Source: Microbacterium proteolyticum (lineage in GTDB: Bacteria; Actinomycetota; Actinomycetes; Actinomycetales; Microbacteriaceae). Taken from it: 64,000 nucleotides of DNA. The position numbers and the translations under genes are program-made. The stretch lies in the NCBI RefSeq assembly GCF_029639405.1, contig NZ_CP121274.1:992001-1056000 (forward strand), written 5' to 3'. The notes beneath the pieces are model-generated. The model had not been told where the DNA came from. It searched no databases and saw nothing but the letters and a program-made list of their open reading frames with translations. Below, one piece after another: positions 29,151 to 38,789 of this stretch; within the stretch, counting starts at the first letter, position 1, and each line of letters opens with the position of its first letter.

Positions 29151-30671
29151 ATGACCTTCGATCCGTCTCCGACACCACCCGATGACGGGGCTTCTGCCCT
29201 GTCGTCGGTGCTGGTCGAGGTGCGCGGAGTGGATGCCGAGGTCGCCTCCGCCGAAGCGCGGCGGGTGCGGGCGTTGGCCCGCGCGGGGCACCTCGCCCTG
29301 GACGCGTCGGCGGGGGTGCGGGCGTCGTCGCGGGCGGCGGAGATGGCGGTGCGGGAGGTCGCGTCCGAGATTGCGGCCGCGTCGCACCTGTCGGATCGGA
29401 GCGTGCAAGCACAGATCGGGCGGGCGATGACCCTCGCCGACGAATTCCCCGTGACGCTGGACGCGTGGGAGGCGGGGGTCCTGTCCCGCGCCCACGTGCA
29501 GGTGATCGTGGATGCCGGTATCTCGCTGCCGCTGGATCGTCGCCACGAGTTCGATGTCCTCGCCGTCGCCACCGCTGACGGCCTGAGTCCCGGACGGGTG
29601 AAGACCCGTCTTCTGGCGTTGGCGGAGTCGCTGCAGCCGACGACGCTCACCGAACGGCACCGGCGGGGAAGAGAGACGCGTTGCGTTCGGGTGGTGCCGG
29701 GGGAGGACGGGATGTCCGACCTGATTGCGACCCTCCCCACCGTGCTGGCGGTGGGGATCTACGACCGGCTCGTGCAGCAGAGCGCCGCGATCGTGGACCT
29801 CCGCCGAGACAACCCGCGTGGTGGGCTGGGGTCTCCCGCGGGCTCCTCGGCCGCCGCCGCCGCGTCCGGCGCCGAGGCCCGGACCGCCGGCGGCGGCGGG
29901 TGCCCGGCGGACGCCGCCGCGGGGCACGGCAACACGGACACGCCCGCACCCGGACCCGGACCCGCGCAGGCGCAGCCGCAGGCGCCGGCGCCGGATACGC
30001 GCACGGCCGATCAGGTGCGCGCCGACATCCTCGCCGACCTCCTCCTGACCGCCGCCCCGGACGCCGACCCCACCCGCGGCGACGACGGCCCCGGCACCCT
30101 GGGCGCGATCCGCGCGCGGGTGCAGGTCGTCGTCCCCGCCCTCACCATGCTGCGGCCCGGATCGGAGAACTCCGATCCCGCCGACCTCGTCGGCCACGGA
30201 CCCATCGACGCCCCCACCGCCCGCGCCCTCGCAGAAGCCACCCCCGTCCCCTGGGACCGGGTCATCACCCACCCCGTCACCGGGGCCGTGCTCCGCACCG
30301 ACACCTACCACCGCACCACAGCGATCAACCGCCACCTCCGCGCCCGCGACCGCCACTGCCGATGGCCCGGGTGCACCGCCCCGGCCGTGCGCTGCGAAAT
30401 CGACCACACCCACGACCACGCCCTCGGCGGCCCCACCGACGTCCGAAACCTCGCCCACCTGTGCCAGAGACACCACACCCAGAAACAATTCACCCGCTGG
30501 AAAGTGAGACAACTCCCCACCGGGATCCTCGAATGGACCTCCCCCACCGGACGCGTCTACACCGACGAACCCCTCCCCTACACGCCAGCGGTCAGATTTC
30601 TCCCCGACGACCCCGCCGCGGCACCGCCACCACCGCGCCCCGACCATGACCGCGAACCGGCCCCGTTCTGA
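29151..30671 (+). CDS. DUF222/13E12-type HNH endonuclease
   Basis: A protein of 506 residues with an N-terminal helical DUF222 domain (about 30-200) and a C-terminal HNH nuclease domain. The HNH part reads RDRHCRWPGCTAPAVRCEID, then H(T/D)HALGGPTDVRNLAHLC and RHHTQKQF, with paired cysteines and histidines for metal and catalysis. A low-complexity Ala/Pro/Gly stretch separates the two. Genes of this family are scattered in many copies in actinobacteria and are thought to move or to derive from homing-type elements. A function for this copy is unknown. A GC-rich tandem array follows the stop. Confidence 0.9.
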   Translation: MTFDPSPTPPDDGASALSSVLVEVRGVDAEVASAEARRVRALARAGHLALDASAGVRASSRAAEMAVREVASEIAAASHLSDRSVQAQIGRAMTLADEFPVTLDAWEAGVLSRAHVQVIVDAGISLPLDRRHEFDVLAVATADGLSPGRVKTRLLALAESLQPTTLTERHRRGRETRCVRVVPGEDGMSDLIATLPTVLAVGIYDRLVQQSAAIVDLRRDNPRGGLGSPAGSSAAAAASGAEARTAGGGGCPADAAAGHGNTDTPAPGPGPAQAQPQAPAPDTRTADQVRADILADLLLTAAPDADPTRGDDGPGTLGAIRARVQVVVPALTMLRPGSENSDPADLVGHGPIDAPTARALAEATPVPWDRVITHPVTGAVLRTDTYHRTTAINRHLRARDRHCRWPGCTAPAVRCEIDHTHDHALGGPTDVRNLAHLCQRHHTQKQFTRWKVRQLPTGILEWTSPTGRVYTDEPLPYTPAVRFLPDDPAAAPPPPRPDHDREPAPF

Positions 30672-30718
30672 TGCCGTTGGCCGAGGGCCTCGGCGCGCGT
30701 GCGCGGCCTCGCGGGTGC

Positions 30719-30850
30719 CAGCGCGTCCCGGGTGCCGGCGCCCCGCGGATGCGGCCTCGCGGGTGCCGCGCCGGCGCGTCCCGGGTGCGGGCCGACGCGG
30801 GTGCCGACGCGTCCCGGGTGCGGGCCGACGCGGGTGCCGGCGCGCCCCGG
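30719..30850. repeat. GC-rich tandem array after the HNH gene
   Basis: Imperfect copies of CGCGTCCCGGGTGCGGGCC plus GACGCGGGTGCCG repeat with a 33 bp period (30775 and 30808), with degraded copies on both sides. The array fills the gap between the convergent HNH and metallo-hydrolase genes. Confidence 0.7.
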
Positions 30851-30875
30851 CAGCAGACGGGACGCCCGCGCCTCC

Positions 30876-31616
30876 CTACGCCAGCACGTCCCGCAGGTGC
30901 GCGTACTCGTCCTCCATGCCCGGGTTCGCTCGCCGCGGGTCGTCCGACTCGCCGGTCCGCCGCACGTCGGCGAGGTACCGACGGTCGGCCTCCCATCGTG
31001 CGAACGCATCCGTGCCGACGTCGCCGTGCCCCGGGATCACCACCCGAGCAGCCCGCGCATACGGCTCCAGCACCTCGAGTGCCCGCTCGTACGCGGGCAC
31101 ATCGTCCGGCCAGAACGGCAACGGCAGCTCGACATCGCTCAGCATGTCGCCGGCGACGAGCACCCGCGGCCCGGGCAGCCACACCGCCGTGTGCCCAGGC
31201 GCGTGTCCGTCGTGCACGACGAGGTCGACCTCGAACGTCGGGGAGCCGGCATCCACCCGCCCCATCAGCTCGACCAGCTCGGCCGGGAACTCCGCACCGA
31301 GCGCGGCGACCAAGGCGTCCCGCTCGACGGCTGCGAGCTCGGCGGTCCGCGCCGACGCCCATCGCGGCACGTCGCCGAACGACGGATGCCACAGCAGGTG
31401 ATCGTGATGCGCATGGGTCGCGAACCCTTCGGCGACGACCAGCCCGAGCTCCCGCAGCGCCGCGGCGAGCGCGTCGAGCTCGTCCGGCATCCACGCCGGA
31501 TCGATCAGCAGCGCACGACCGCCCTCGACGACCACCGTCGACGTCGTCTGCATGACCCGACTTGTGGCGACGAGCACCCCGGGCGCGACCTCGCGGAGGC
31601 GGTGTGAGGACGACAT
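30876..31616 (-). CDS. MBL-fold metallo-hydrolase
   Basis: About 246 residues with the metallo-beta-lactamase fold. The zinc motif THAHHDHLLWHP (HxHxDH) lies near residue 80, followed by APGHTAVWLPG and the metal-bridging aspartate in VAGDMLSD, and a late GHGDVG. The ATG at 31616 overlaps the stop of the upstream VOC gene (TGATG), so the pair is co-translated. The lactone, thioester or other substrate cannot be named. Confidence 0.87.
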   Translation of the reverse strand: MSSSHRLREVAPGVLVATSRVMQTTSTVVVEGGRALLIDPAWMPDELDALAAALRELGLVVAEGFATHAHHDHLLWHPSFGDVPRWASARTAELAAVERDALVAALGAEFPAELVELMGRVDAGSPTFEVDLVVHDGHAPGHTAVWLPGPRVLVAGDMLSDVELPLPFWPDDVPAYERALEVLEPYARAARVVIPGHGDVGTDAFARWEADRRYLADVRRTGESDDPRRANPGMEDEYAHLRDVLA

Positions 31617-31972
31617 CACACGGCCGCGTCGATCACGCAGAAGCGATTGCCCTCGGGGTCCTGCAGGATCACGTAGTCCGCGTCGGCGGGCCTGCCGTCC
31701 CACTCCACCTCGGTCGCACCGAGCCCCACGAGTCGACGCAGCTCCGCGGCCTGATCGTCGGCGTAGAGGTCGAGGTGGATCCGCGGCGGAAGCACCCGCT
31801 CCGAACGTTGCGCGTCGAGCGACAGGTTCGGCCCGGCGCCATCGGCCGCTTGCAGCAGCGCGAAGTCGTCGTCGATCGGCTCGCGCACGGTGTATCCGAG
31901 GGCCGCAGACCAGAACCGGATCTGGGCGTGCAGATCATCGACGCGGATGACGATCGACCCGATCACGAGCAT
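31616..31972 (-). CDS. VOC/glyoxalase family protein
   Basis: A small enzyme of 118 residues with the vicinal-oxygen-chelate pattern: GSIVIRVDDLHAQIRFWSAA, then PRIHLDLYADD with a metal-type histidine, and LQDPEGNRFCVID at the C-terminus. One copy of this unit normally dimerises to build the metal site. It is coupled to the metallo-hydrolase. A detoxification role is plausible from the family but not shown. Confidence 0.88.
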   Translation of the reverse strand: MLVIGSIVIRVDDLHAQIRFWSAALGYTVREPIDDDFALLQAADGAGPNLSLDAQRSERVLPPRIHLDLYADDQAAELRRLVGLGATEVEWDGRPADADYVILQDPEGNRFCVIDAAV

Positions 31973-31993
31973 GCCGTCAGCGTACGCCGGGGC

Positions 31994-34219
31994 CTACTCC
32001 GTCACCTCCGCGCGATCCGCGCGGAACGTCTCCGTCCGACCGTCGGGAGCCGTCACCGTCACCTCGGCCACGCCCGATCCCCCCGGGAACACGCGCAGAG
32101 TGAGCCCGTCGAGATAGTCGTAGTCGGGGCGGTCGTCCCGCGCACCCCACGGCAGCACCGCACCGGGCCGCACGTACAACGGCAGCGAATCGAAGCCGTG
32201 CGTCTCGCGACGCCACCCTCCGCCCGTGACCCGCTCCCCGGAGAGGAGGTGCGTCCACTCCCCCGCGGGCAGGTAGAACGTGACATCCCCGGATGCCGAG
32301 AACACCGGCGCCACGAGCAGGTCGGGCCCGAGCATGTACTGGCGGTCGAGGTGCAGCGTCGTGGGGTCGTCGGGGAACTCCAGCGCCATCGGCCGCATCA
32401 CGGGAACGCCCGTGGAAGCAGCCGAACGCGCCGCCGCGTACAGGTAGGGCATCAGGCGCAGCTTGAGGCGGGAGAACTGGCGCGTCACGTCGACCGCTTC
32501 GTCGTCGAACGCCCACGGCACCCGATACGAGTCCGACCCGTGGAAGCGGCTGTGCGACGACAGCATCCCGTACGCGATCCAGCGTTTGAACACGGCCGGG
32601 TCGGGAGTCCCCTCGAAGCCGCCGATGTCGTGGCTCCAGAACGAGAACCCGCTCCACGCGAGCGACAGACCTCCGCGCAGCGTCTCCGCCATCGACGCGA
32701 ACGTCGAGGAGTTGTCGCCGCCCCAGTGCACGGGCATCGTCTGCCCGCCCGCCGTCGCCGACCGCGCGAAGAGCACGGCCTCGCCGACGCCCCGCTCCTC
32801 GACGAGCACCTCGTGCACGGCCTGGTTGTACAGCTGCGCGTAGAAGTTGTGCATGCGCTCGGGGTCGGTGCCGTCGAAGTAGACGACGTCGGTGGGGATC
32901 CGCTCGCCGAAGTCGGTCTTGAAGCAGTCCACGCCCTGCGCGATGAGGCGCCGCAGGTACGACTGGTACCAGCGCACGGCATCCGGGTTGGTGAAATCGA
33001 CGAGCGCCATGCCCGGCACCCACAGGTCCCACTGCCACGGCGTGCCGTCCGGGCGCCGGACGAAGTAGCCGTTCGCGACCCCCTCCGCGAACAGCGGGGA
33101 ACGCTGCGCGATGTACGGGTTGATCCACACCGATACGCGCAGGCCCCGGTCGTGGAGGCGTCGGAGCATGGCATCCGGATCCGGGAACACCCGCTCGTCC
33201 CACGTGAAGTCGGTCCAGTTGAACTCGCGCATCCAGAAGCAGTCGAAGTGGAACACCGACAGCGGCAGGTCGCGCTCGGCCATGCCGTCGATGAACGAGT
33301 TCACGGTCGCTTCGTCGTAGTCGGTCGTGAACGACGTCGTGAGCCACGTGCCGAACGACCACGCCGGCACGACCGGCGGCCTTCCGGTGAGGGCCGTGTA
33401 CCGCTCGAGCACGTCCTTCGGGGTGGGTCCGGCGATGACGAAGTACTCCAGCGCCTCGCCCGAGACGGAGAACTGCACGCGCTCGACGTTTTCGGACCCG
33501 ATCTCGAACGACACGTGCCCGGGGTCGTTGACGAGCACGCCGTACCCGCCCGACGAGACGTAGAACGGCACGCTCTTGTACGCCTGCTCGCTGGAGGTGC
33601 CGCCATCGGCGTTCCAGATGTCGACCGTCTGGCCGTTCTTCACGACGGGTCCGAAGCGTTCGCCGAGGCCGTAGATCGCCTCGCCGACGCCGAGGTCGAG
33701 CTGCTCGTGCAGGTAGTGCCGCGCGAAGGGCACGCCCGTGTCGGCCCCCGTGTTCGAGATCACGCCGGTCTCGACGTCCGCCCCCTCGGCGAGGCTCACG
33801 CGCCCCACCGACCGGTGGCCACTGCCCGTGACCCGCGTCCCGTCGACCTCGAACGACAGGTCCCACGGCGCCCCCGGCGTCACGCGCGCGGTCAGTCGAC
33901 CCGCGGTGAGCGTGCCACCCTCGACGTCGACGGCCCCGCCGCCCACGACCGCCCCCGGCAGCGCGAACCCGACGGGCCGCCGCGCCCCGTCGTGGTGGAC
34001 GATCCGCACCCGCACGACACCGTCGAGCGGCGACGACAGCGTCACGGTGAGGACGCTGCGGTTGAGCACGTCACCGCGCTTGGCGATGACCTTCGTCGGC
34101 GCGTGCACGACCAGCCCCGGCCCGTCGGGGGTGTCGGCGGACTCGATGTCGTACGCCTCGGCGGCGTAGTCGACGGTGACGCCCGGCCGCATGAGCCAGA
34201 AACCATCGGTGAACTTCAT
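31994..34219 (-). CDS. yicI: Alpha-xylosidase, glycoside hydrolase family 31
   Basis: Releases alpha-linked xylose from oligosaccharides in the cytosol. The 741 residues and motifs match the YicI type: FHFDCFWMREFNWTDFTWDE, then the nucleophile Asp about 436 in CFKTDFGERIPTD, and the acid/base aspartate in VHWGGDNSST. The N-terminal beta domain and C-terminal sheet domains are complete. It is the last gene of the ABC import operon, 58 bp after the second permease gene. This suggests the imported sugar is a xyloglucan- or isoprimeverose-type oligosaccharide. Confidence 0.93.
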   Translation of the reverse strand: MKFTDGFWLMRPGVTVDYAAEAYDIESADTPDGPGLVVHAPTKVIAKRGDVLNRSVLTVTLSSPLDGVVRVRIVHHDGARRPVGFALPGAVVGGGAVDVEGGTLTAGRLTARVTPGAPWDLSFEVDGTRVTGSGHRSVGRVSLAEGADVETGVISNTGADTGVPFARHYLHEQLDLGVGEAIYGLGERFGPVVKNGQTVDIWNADGGTSSEQAYKSVPFYVSSGGYGVLVNDPGHVSFEIGSENVERVQFSVSGEALEYFVIAGPTPKDVLERYTALTGRPPVVPAWSFGTWLTTSFTTDYDEATVNSFIDGMAERDLPLSVFHFDCFWMREFNWTDFTWDERVFPDPDAMLRRLHDRGLRVSVWINPYIAQRSPLFAEGVANGYFVRRPDGTPWQWDLWVPGMALVDFTNPDAVRWYQSYLRRLIAQGVDCFKTDFGERIPTDVVYFDGTDPERMHNFYAQLYNQAVHEVLVEERGVGEAVLFARSATAGGQTMPVHWGGDNSSTFASMAETLRGGLSLAWSGFSFWSHDIGGFEGTPDPAVFKRWIAYGMLSSHSRFHGSDSYRVPWAFDDEAVDVTRQFSRLKLRLMPYLYAAARSAASTGVPVMRPMALEFPDDPTTLHLDRQYMLGPDLLVAPVFSASGDVTFYLPAGEWTHLLSGERVTGGGWRRETHGFDSLPLYVRPGAVLPWGARDDRPDYDYLDGLTLRVFPGGSGVAEVTVTAPDGRTETFRADRAEVTE

Positions 34220-34277
34220 TGCGTGACTGCTCCTGCCGTGATGCCGCGAGTCGGCGTAGACGAAATGGGGAAGACCC

Positions 34278-35165
34278 TCACTTCACGGCCCCCGCCGTGA
34301 TGCCACGCGTGAGCGTGCGCTGGAAGATCAAGAAGAAGATGAGCGTCGGGATGATGCCGAGCAGTGCCGAAGCGCTGATCGTGGTGACATCCATCAGTCG
34401 GTCGCCCTGCAGGACGCTGATCGCGACGGGCACGGTCTGGTTGTCGTTGGATGCCAGGAACGTCAGGGGGATCAGGAACTCGTTCCACGTCCAGATGAAG
34501 AAGAAGATGACGAGCACCGACAGCGTGGGGCGGCTGATCGGGAACACGACGCGCCAGAGGATCTGCCACCGGGTCGCACCGTCGATCGCGGCGGCCTCGA
34601 GGATCTCGCGGGGGAACGTGCCGTACACCGACGACAGCAGGTAGGTGCCGAAAGCCGCCTGGACCACCGTGAAGACGATGATCACCGACAGCAGGTTGTC
34701 GTACAGACCGACGGATTTGAACATGTAGTACAGCGGGTAGAGCAGCGCTTCCTGCGGCAGCAGGTTCGCCAGCAGGAACAGCAGCACGATCCCCGTGCGA
34801 CCGCGCACCCGCCCGATGCCGATCGCGAAGGCGTTCAGCATCGAGATGAGCACGGCGAGCACCGCGACGACGCCCGAGATGAGGACCGAGTTGCCGACCT
34901 TCCGGGGGAAGTCGACCCGGTTCCAGAAGTCGATGATCCCGCCGAAGTCGAGCTGCTGCGGCAGGGCGAGCGGCCCCGACGTGGCGTAGTCGACCGGCGA
35001 CTTGAACGAGTTCACGAGCACGAGGTAGAACGGCGCGAGCACGAGCAGCGCCCCGACGACGACGAGCGCGAGCAGCAGCCAGTCGACGGGACGCCGACGG
35101 CTCATTCCGCCGCGGGGTCCGCGACGCGGGGCACGCCCGGTGGTGATGACGGCGGTGGCGGTCAC
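34278..35165 (-). CDS. Sugar ABC transporter permease (MalG type)
   Basis: A membrane permease of 295 residues with six helices and the EAA loop SSVYGTFPREILEAAAIDGA that docks the ATPase. The GTG at 35165 overlaps the stop of the first permease (GTGA) and is preceded by GAAAGGG. It works with the permease at 35162 and the binding protein at 36127. No ATPase is encoded in the operon, as is common in actinobacteria where a shared MsiK-type ATPase serves several importers. Confidence 0.93.
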   Translation of the reverse strand: MTATAVITTGRAPRRGPRGGMSRRRPVDWLLLALVVVGALLVLAPFYLVLVNSFKSPVDYATSGPLALPQQLDFGGIIDFWNRVDFPRKVGNSVLISGVVAVLAVLISMLNAFAIGIGRVRGRTGIVLLFLLANLLPQEALLYPLYYMFKSVGLYDNLLSVIIVFTVVQAAFGTYLLSSVYGTFPREILEAAAIDGATRWQILWRVVFPISRPTLSVLVIFFFIWTWNEFLIPLTFLASNDNQTVPVAISVLQGDRLMDVTTISASALLGIIPTLIFFLIFQRTLTRGITAGAVK

Positions 35166-36127
35166 AGTCCGGCCCTTTCCTTGCGTTCGAGCGAGGTCTG
35201 CACGCGGATGAACACGATCGACACGATGACGACGAGGATCGTCAGCACCGTCGCGATGGTCGCGCCGTAGCCGACGTTCCGCTTCGTGAAGAACTCGAGG
35301 TAGGCGTAGTACGCCGGGACGATCGTGGAACCGGCGGGCCCGCCCTGGGTGATGACGTAGACGGGGCCGAACACCTTCAGCGCCGCGATCGTGCACGTCA
35401 AGGTGACGACGAAGATCTCGGGGCGGATGATGCTGATTGTGATCGCGGTGAACCGCTGGAACCAGTTCGCGCCGTCGAGTTCGGCGGCCTCGTACAGTTC
35501 GGGGTCGACCCGCTGCAGCGCGGCCATGAACACCACGACCGGGTAGCCGATCTGCACCCAGACCAGCACGACCATGAGCACGATGAGCGCGGAGGGCATC
35601 TGCCCGAGCCAGTCGTACGACGGGATGCCGAGGCTGCCCAGGATCTGGTTGAGGGCACCGGTGTCGCCGGGCCGGACGATCCAGCCGATGACGATGCCGG
35701 CCACGGCGATGGGGAGGATCTGCGGCAGATAGTAGGTCGCGCGGAGGAAGCTGCCGACCTTGCCACCGAACTTCCGGCCGACGACGTCGAACAGCAGCGC
35801 CGCCACGGCGAGGCCGATCACGGTGGGGACGACGACCATCGCGAGGACCATCCACACCGAGTTGGTGAAGGACGTCCAGAAGTCCTCGTCGCCGATCAGC
35901 TTCACCCAGTTGTCGAGGCCGATGAACTCGGGGTCGCCGACGCCGCGCCACTTGGTGAACGTGAGCAGCACGTTCCACAGGAGCGGCACGATGACGATCA
36001 CCAGCAGCAGCACGAAGCCGGGCAGCAGGTACATCCAATAGCCGGCGGTACCGCCGCTGCGTTGGGGGATGGCCGGCTGCTCGGGCGGGAGTGCCACCCG
36101 AGCAGCCGGACGGGAGAGGAGAGCCAT
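35162..36127 (-). CDS. Sugar ABC transporter permease (MalF type)
   Basis: A membrane permease of 321 residues. Six helices are visible from LLPGFVLLLVIVIVPLLWNV onward, with the EAA loop LQRVDPELYEAAELDGANWF. The ATG at 36127 overlaps the binding-protein stop (TGATG). It forms the heteromeric channel with the MalG-type protein. Confidence 0.93.
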   Translation of the reverse strand: MALLSRPAARVALPPEQPAIPQRSGGTAGYWMYLLPGFVLLLVIVIVPLLWNVLLTFTKWRGVGDPEFIGLDNWVKLIGDEDFWTSFTNSVWMVLAMVVVPTVIGLAVAALLFDVVGRKFGGKVGSFLRATYYLPQILPIAVAGIVIGWIVRPGDTGALNQILGSLGIPSYDWLGQMPSALIVLMVVLVWVQIGYPVVVFMAALQRVDPELYEAAELDGANWFQRFTAITISIIRPEIFVVTLTCTIAALKVFGPVYVITQGGPAGSTIVPAYYAYLEFFTKRNVGYGATIATVLTILVVIVSIVFIRVQTSLERKERAGL

Positions 36128-37449
36128 CAGCGGAAGTCCGCCGTGCCTTCGTCGTACTTCTTCCCGAGGTTGGCGTTGGTCGTCGCCGCGTCCTGCGAGC
36201 CGGTGACCAGGCCCTGCAGCTCCTGCACGAGCACGTCGTAGAAGCCGGGCGCGGGCCAGTCGGGGTAGAACGACAGACCGTCCTCGTCGAGGATGCCGTT
36301 GAACGTGTCGATGAGCTCCTTGCTCTTGGCATCCGTGATGTCAGCGGTGTCCGCCGCCACGGGCACGCCGCCGTTGTTGCCGATGATCGCCTGGATCTCG
36401 GGGCTCATCGTGATGTCGATGAACTGGTAGGCGAGGTCCTTCTGCTTCGAGCGCTCCGGCACCACCCAGAGGTTGCCCGAGGAGCCGAGCGACAGCTTCG
36501 AGCCGGGGAAGGCCGCGAGCGACCAGTCGAACGTCGCGTCGGAGGCGAAGCGGCCGTACCACCACGAGCCCGAGACGAAGATCGGCGAGGTGCCGTTGAT
36601 GAAGGAGACTCCGGCATCCTCGGCCTTGACCGACGAGACGTCCTTCGCGATGTAGCCCTTGTCGACGTACTGCTTCAGGGTGTCGGAGGCGTAGGTGACC
36701 TCCGAGCCCGTCCAGTCGACGGGGTTCTTGTACAGCTGGTAGTCGTCGACCCACGAGCGGTCGGCCTGGGTCAGCGCGAGCTGGTACCAGAGCTGTCCGA
36801 GCGGGTACTCGGCGCCGGCTTCGGCGAGGGGCGTGATGCCCTTCGCGACGAACGCGTCGAGCACCTTCACGAACTCGTCGTAGGTCTTCGGCACCTCCAG
36901 CCCGGCAGCCTTGAAGGCGTCGAGGTTGTAGTAGACGCCGACGAACTCGCCGTAGTTCGGCACGCCGTACCAGGTGTCGCCGCCCATGACGCCGTCGGAG
37001 GTGTACTTCGCGGTGGTCTGCAGCGACGGGGCGAGCTTGGCATCCCACCCGTACTGCGTGACGGCGTCGCTGATGTCGGCGATGAGCCCGGTGCTCGCGA
37101 GGAAGCCCGCGGTGGCGTTGCCCTTGTTGAACTCGAGCAGGTCGGGGGCCGCGTCGGTGTCGAGCACCTGGCTGGCGGTCTTCTGGATCTGCTCGAAGGA
37201 CTTCTCCTCGACCTTCACCGTGGCTCCGGTCTGCTCCTCGAAGATCGGGATGGCGGCGTTCCAGGCCTTGGCCATCGCGCTGTCGGCGCCCTCGTAGTGC
37301 CAGAGCGTGAGGGTCTTGCCGGCGCCGTCGGTCGATTCGGCGTCACCGCCTCCTCCGCTGCAGGCGGAGAGGGCGAGGGCGGCGACGGCGATCGAGCCGA
37401 CGGCCGCGAGGGCTCGGGTCGCGCGTCGTTGTGCGTTCGTGCGTGCCAT
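36127..37449 (-). CDS. Extracellular sugar-binding lipoprotein of ABC importer
   Basis: A substrate-binding protein of about 440 residues. The ATG at 37449 follows AAAGGAG. The signal peptide ends in the lipobox LSACSGGGG, so it is tethered to the outer face of the membrane. The mature part is a type I sugar-binding fold (LTLWHYEGADSAMAKAWNAA at its start and EFVGVYYNLDAFKAAG). It is the first gene of the operon: binding protein, two permeases, alpha-xylosidase. A 14 bp LacI-type palindrome lies 65 bp upstream. Confidence 0.93.
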   Translation of the reverse strand: MARTNAQRRATRALAAVGSIAVAALALSACSGGGGDAESTDGAGKTLTLWHYEGADSAMAKAWNAAIPIFEEQTGATVKVEEKSFEQIQKTASQVLDTDAAPDLLEFNKGNATAGFLASTGLIADISDAVTQYGWDAKLAPSLQTTAKYTSDGVMGGDTWYGVPNYGEFVGVYYNLDAFKAAGLEVPKTYDEFVKVLDAFVAKGITPLAEAGAEYPLGQLWYQLALTQADRSWVDDYQLYKNPVDWTGSEVTYASDTLKQYVDKGYIAKDVSSVKAEDAGVSFINGTSPIFVSGSWWYGRFASDATFDWSLAAFPGSKLSLGSSGNLWVVPERSKQKDLAYQFIDITMSPEIQAIIGNNGGVPVAADTADITDAKSKELIDTFNGILDEDGLSFYPDWPAPGFYDVLVQELQGLVTGSQDAATTNANLGKKYDEGTADFR

Positions 37450-37513
37450 CGTTGGCACTCCTTTCACTGTGATCCGCTGGGTTGGTGGGTGTCCGCTAGC
37501 GGGGGCGGATACG

Positions 37514-37527
37514 TCGAAGCGCTTCGA
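37514..37527. promoter_or_regulatory. LacI-type operator before the ABC operon
   Basis: TCGAAGCGCTTCGA is a perfect 14 bp palindrome between the LacI gene and the binding-protein gene. The core AAGCGCTT recurs twice before lacI, which links both genes to the same repressor. Confidence 0.8.
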
Positions 37528-37564
37528 TGATGGGCGAACGACGCAGGCTGTGGAGGTGTGGGGG

Positions 37565-38581
37565 TCAGGCGGAGGGAGCCGCGGCGACGGAGCCGCGCTC
37601 GAGATAGGTCGGTGGGATGAGATGGAGACCGGATGCCACGGGGCGTCCGGCGATCAGCTCGATGGCGAGGTCGACCGCGAGCTCGCACGAGCTCTGCGGC
37701 ACCAGCGGGATCGAGTCGACCGGGGTGGGCTGCGTGTCGGTGTCGAAGCTGCTGCCGACCGACACGATCGAGACGTCGCCCGGCATGCTCTTGCCGAGCG
37801 CGGCGAGTTCGACGAGCACGACCTGCAGCACCTCTTCCGGGGCGTGCAGCACGATCCCGGTCACGCCGGCCGCGATGAACTCGCGCACCGACTCGCGCAC
37901 GTGGGCGCGATCGGTGACGACCTCGCCGGAGGCCACGGCCCGGGCGTGCCCGCCGCGTTCGGCCGCGCGCGCCACGACGGCAGCGCGCACGCGGGGCGGG
38001 AAGTTCGACTTCTCGTACGCGCGACGCGACCCGCCGATGAGGCCGATCTCGCGGTGCCCCGCGTCGGCGAGCCGGTCGACGGCCTCGACGGCCGCGCGCT
38101 CGAAGTCGAGGTCGACGCACACGAGGTCGTCGTGGTCGTTCGGGATGCCGACGAACAGCGTCGGCGTCGCGCTGGCGCGGGCGATCGCGACGCGCGGGTC
38201 GTCGGGGGCGACGTCCAGCACGAGGATGGCATCCACGAGTCCGCTCGCCGCGACCCGCTTCATGCCGGCCGAGGCGTCTTCGTCGGTGAGCAGGAGCATG
38301 TCGTACTCCTTGCGGCGAGCGGCGACGGTCATGGCGTGCATGAACGCCATGTGACTCGGCGCGTGGCTGTCGGCGCGCAGCGGCTCGGACAGCGCGAAGA
38401 TGTGCGTCTGGCTGCCGGCGAGCATGCGGGCACCGGCGTTGGGGCTGTACCCGAGTTCGTGCACCGCGGCCTGGATGCGGCGACGCGTCTCTGCCGAGAC
38501 CGGACGCTTGCCGCTCAGCGCGTAGGAGACGGTGCTGATCGACACGCCCGCGGCGCGGGCGACTTCGTCGATGCCTGCCAT
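37565..38581 (-). CDS. LacI family transcriptional regulator
   Basis: A sugar-responsive repressor of 338 residues. The helix-turn-helix and hinge are clear (IDEVARAAGVSISTVSYALS and RRRIQAAVHELGYSPNAGAR), followed by a periplasmic-binding-type effector domain. It lies immediately upstream of the ABC/alpha-xylosidase operon in the same direction. Operators of the same sequence occur before both, so it should control import and itself. The inducer is probably a xylose-containing sugar. Confidence 0.93.
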   Translation of the reverse strand: MAGIDEVARAAGVSISTVSYALSGKRPVSAETRRRIQAAVHELGYSPNAGARMLAGSQTHIFALSEPLRADSHAPSHMAFMHAMTVAARRKEYDMLLLTDEDASAGMKRVAASGLVDAILVLDVAPDDPRVAIARASATPTLFVGIPNDHDDLVCVDLDFERAAVEAVDRLADAGHREIGLIGGSRRAYEKSNFPPRVRAAVVARAAERGGHARAVASGEVVTDRAHVRESVREFIAAGVTGIVLHAPEEVLQVVLVELAALGKSMPGDVSIVSVGSSFDTDTQPTPVDSIPLVPQSSCELAVDLAIELIAGRPVASGLHLIPPTYLERGSVAAAPSA

Positions 38582-38603
38582 AGCGACTCCCTCGTAGCTG
38601 TCT

Positions 38604-38624
38604 AAGCGCTTCCGGGAAGCGCTT
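38604..38624. promoter_or_regulatory. Two LacI-type operator cores before lacI
   Basis: AAGCGCTT appears at 38604-38611 and 38617-38624, 13 bp apart, 23 bp upstream of the lacI start. A degenerate third site (TCGAAGCGC) lies about 30 bp further. They match the operator of the ABC operon. Confidence 0.75.
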
Positions 38625-38789
38625 CGACGGCAAAGCTAAACCACGTCCGGTCGAAGCGCAAGAGGTAAGTTGGGGAACGCAACAAAATCCGGACGGCCCG
38701 GGGCTCCGAAGACATCAGATGGTGGCGCACCCTGCCCACCGCGGGCCCGTCCGGAAGGCGGCCCGCACGACCCGATGCGGGAGCGAGAG

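Noticed and set aside
31562..34300. Long frame antisense to the alpha-xylosidase
   Set aside because: Shadow frame with no domain. The GH31 motifs are on the minus strand.
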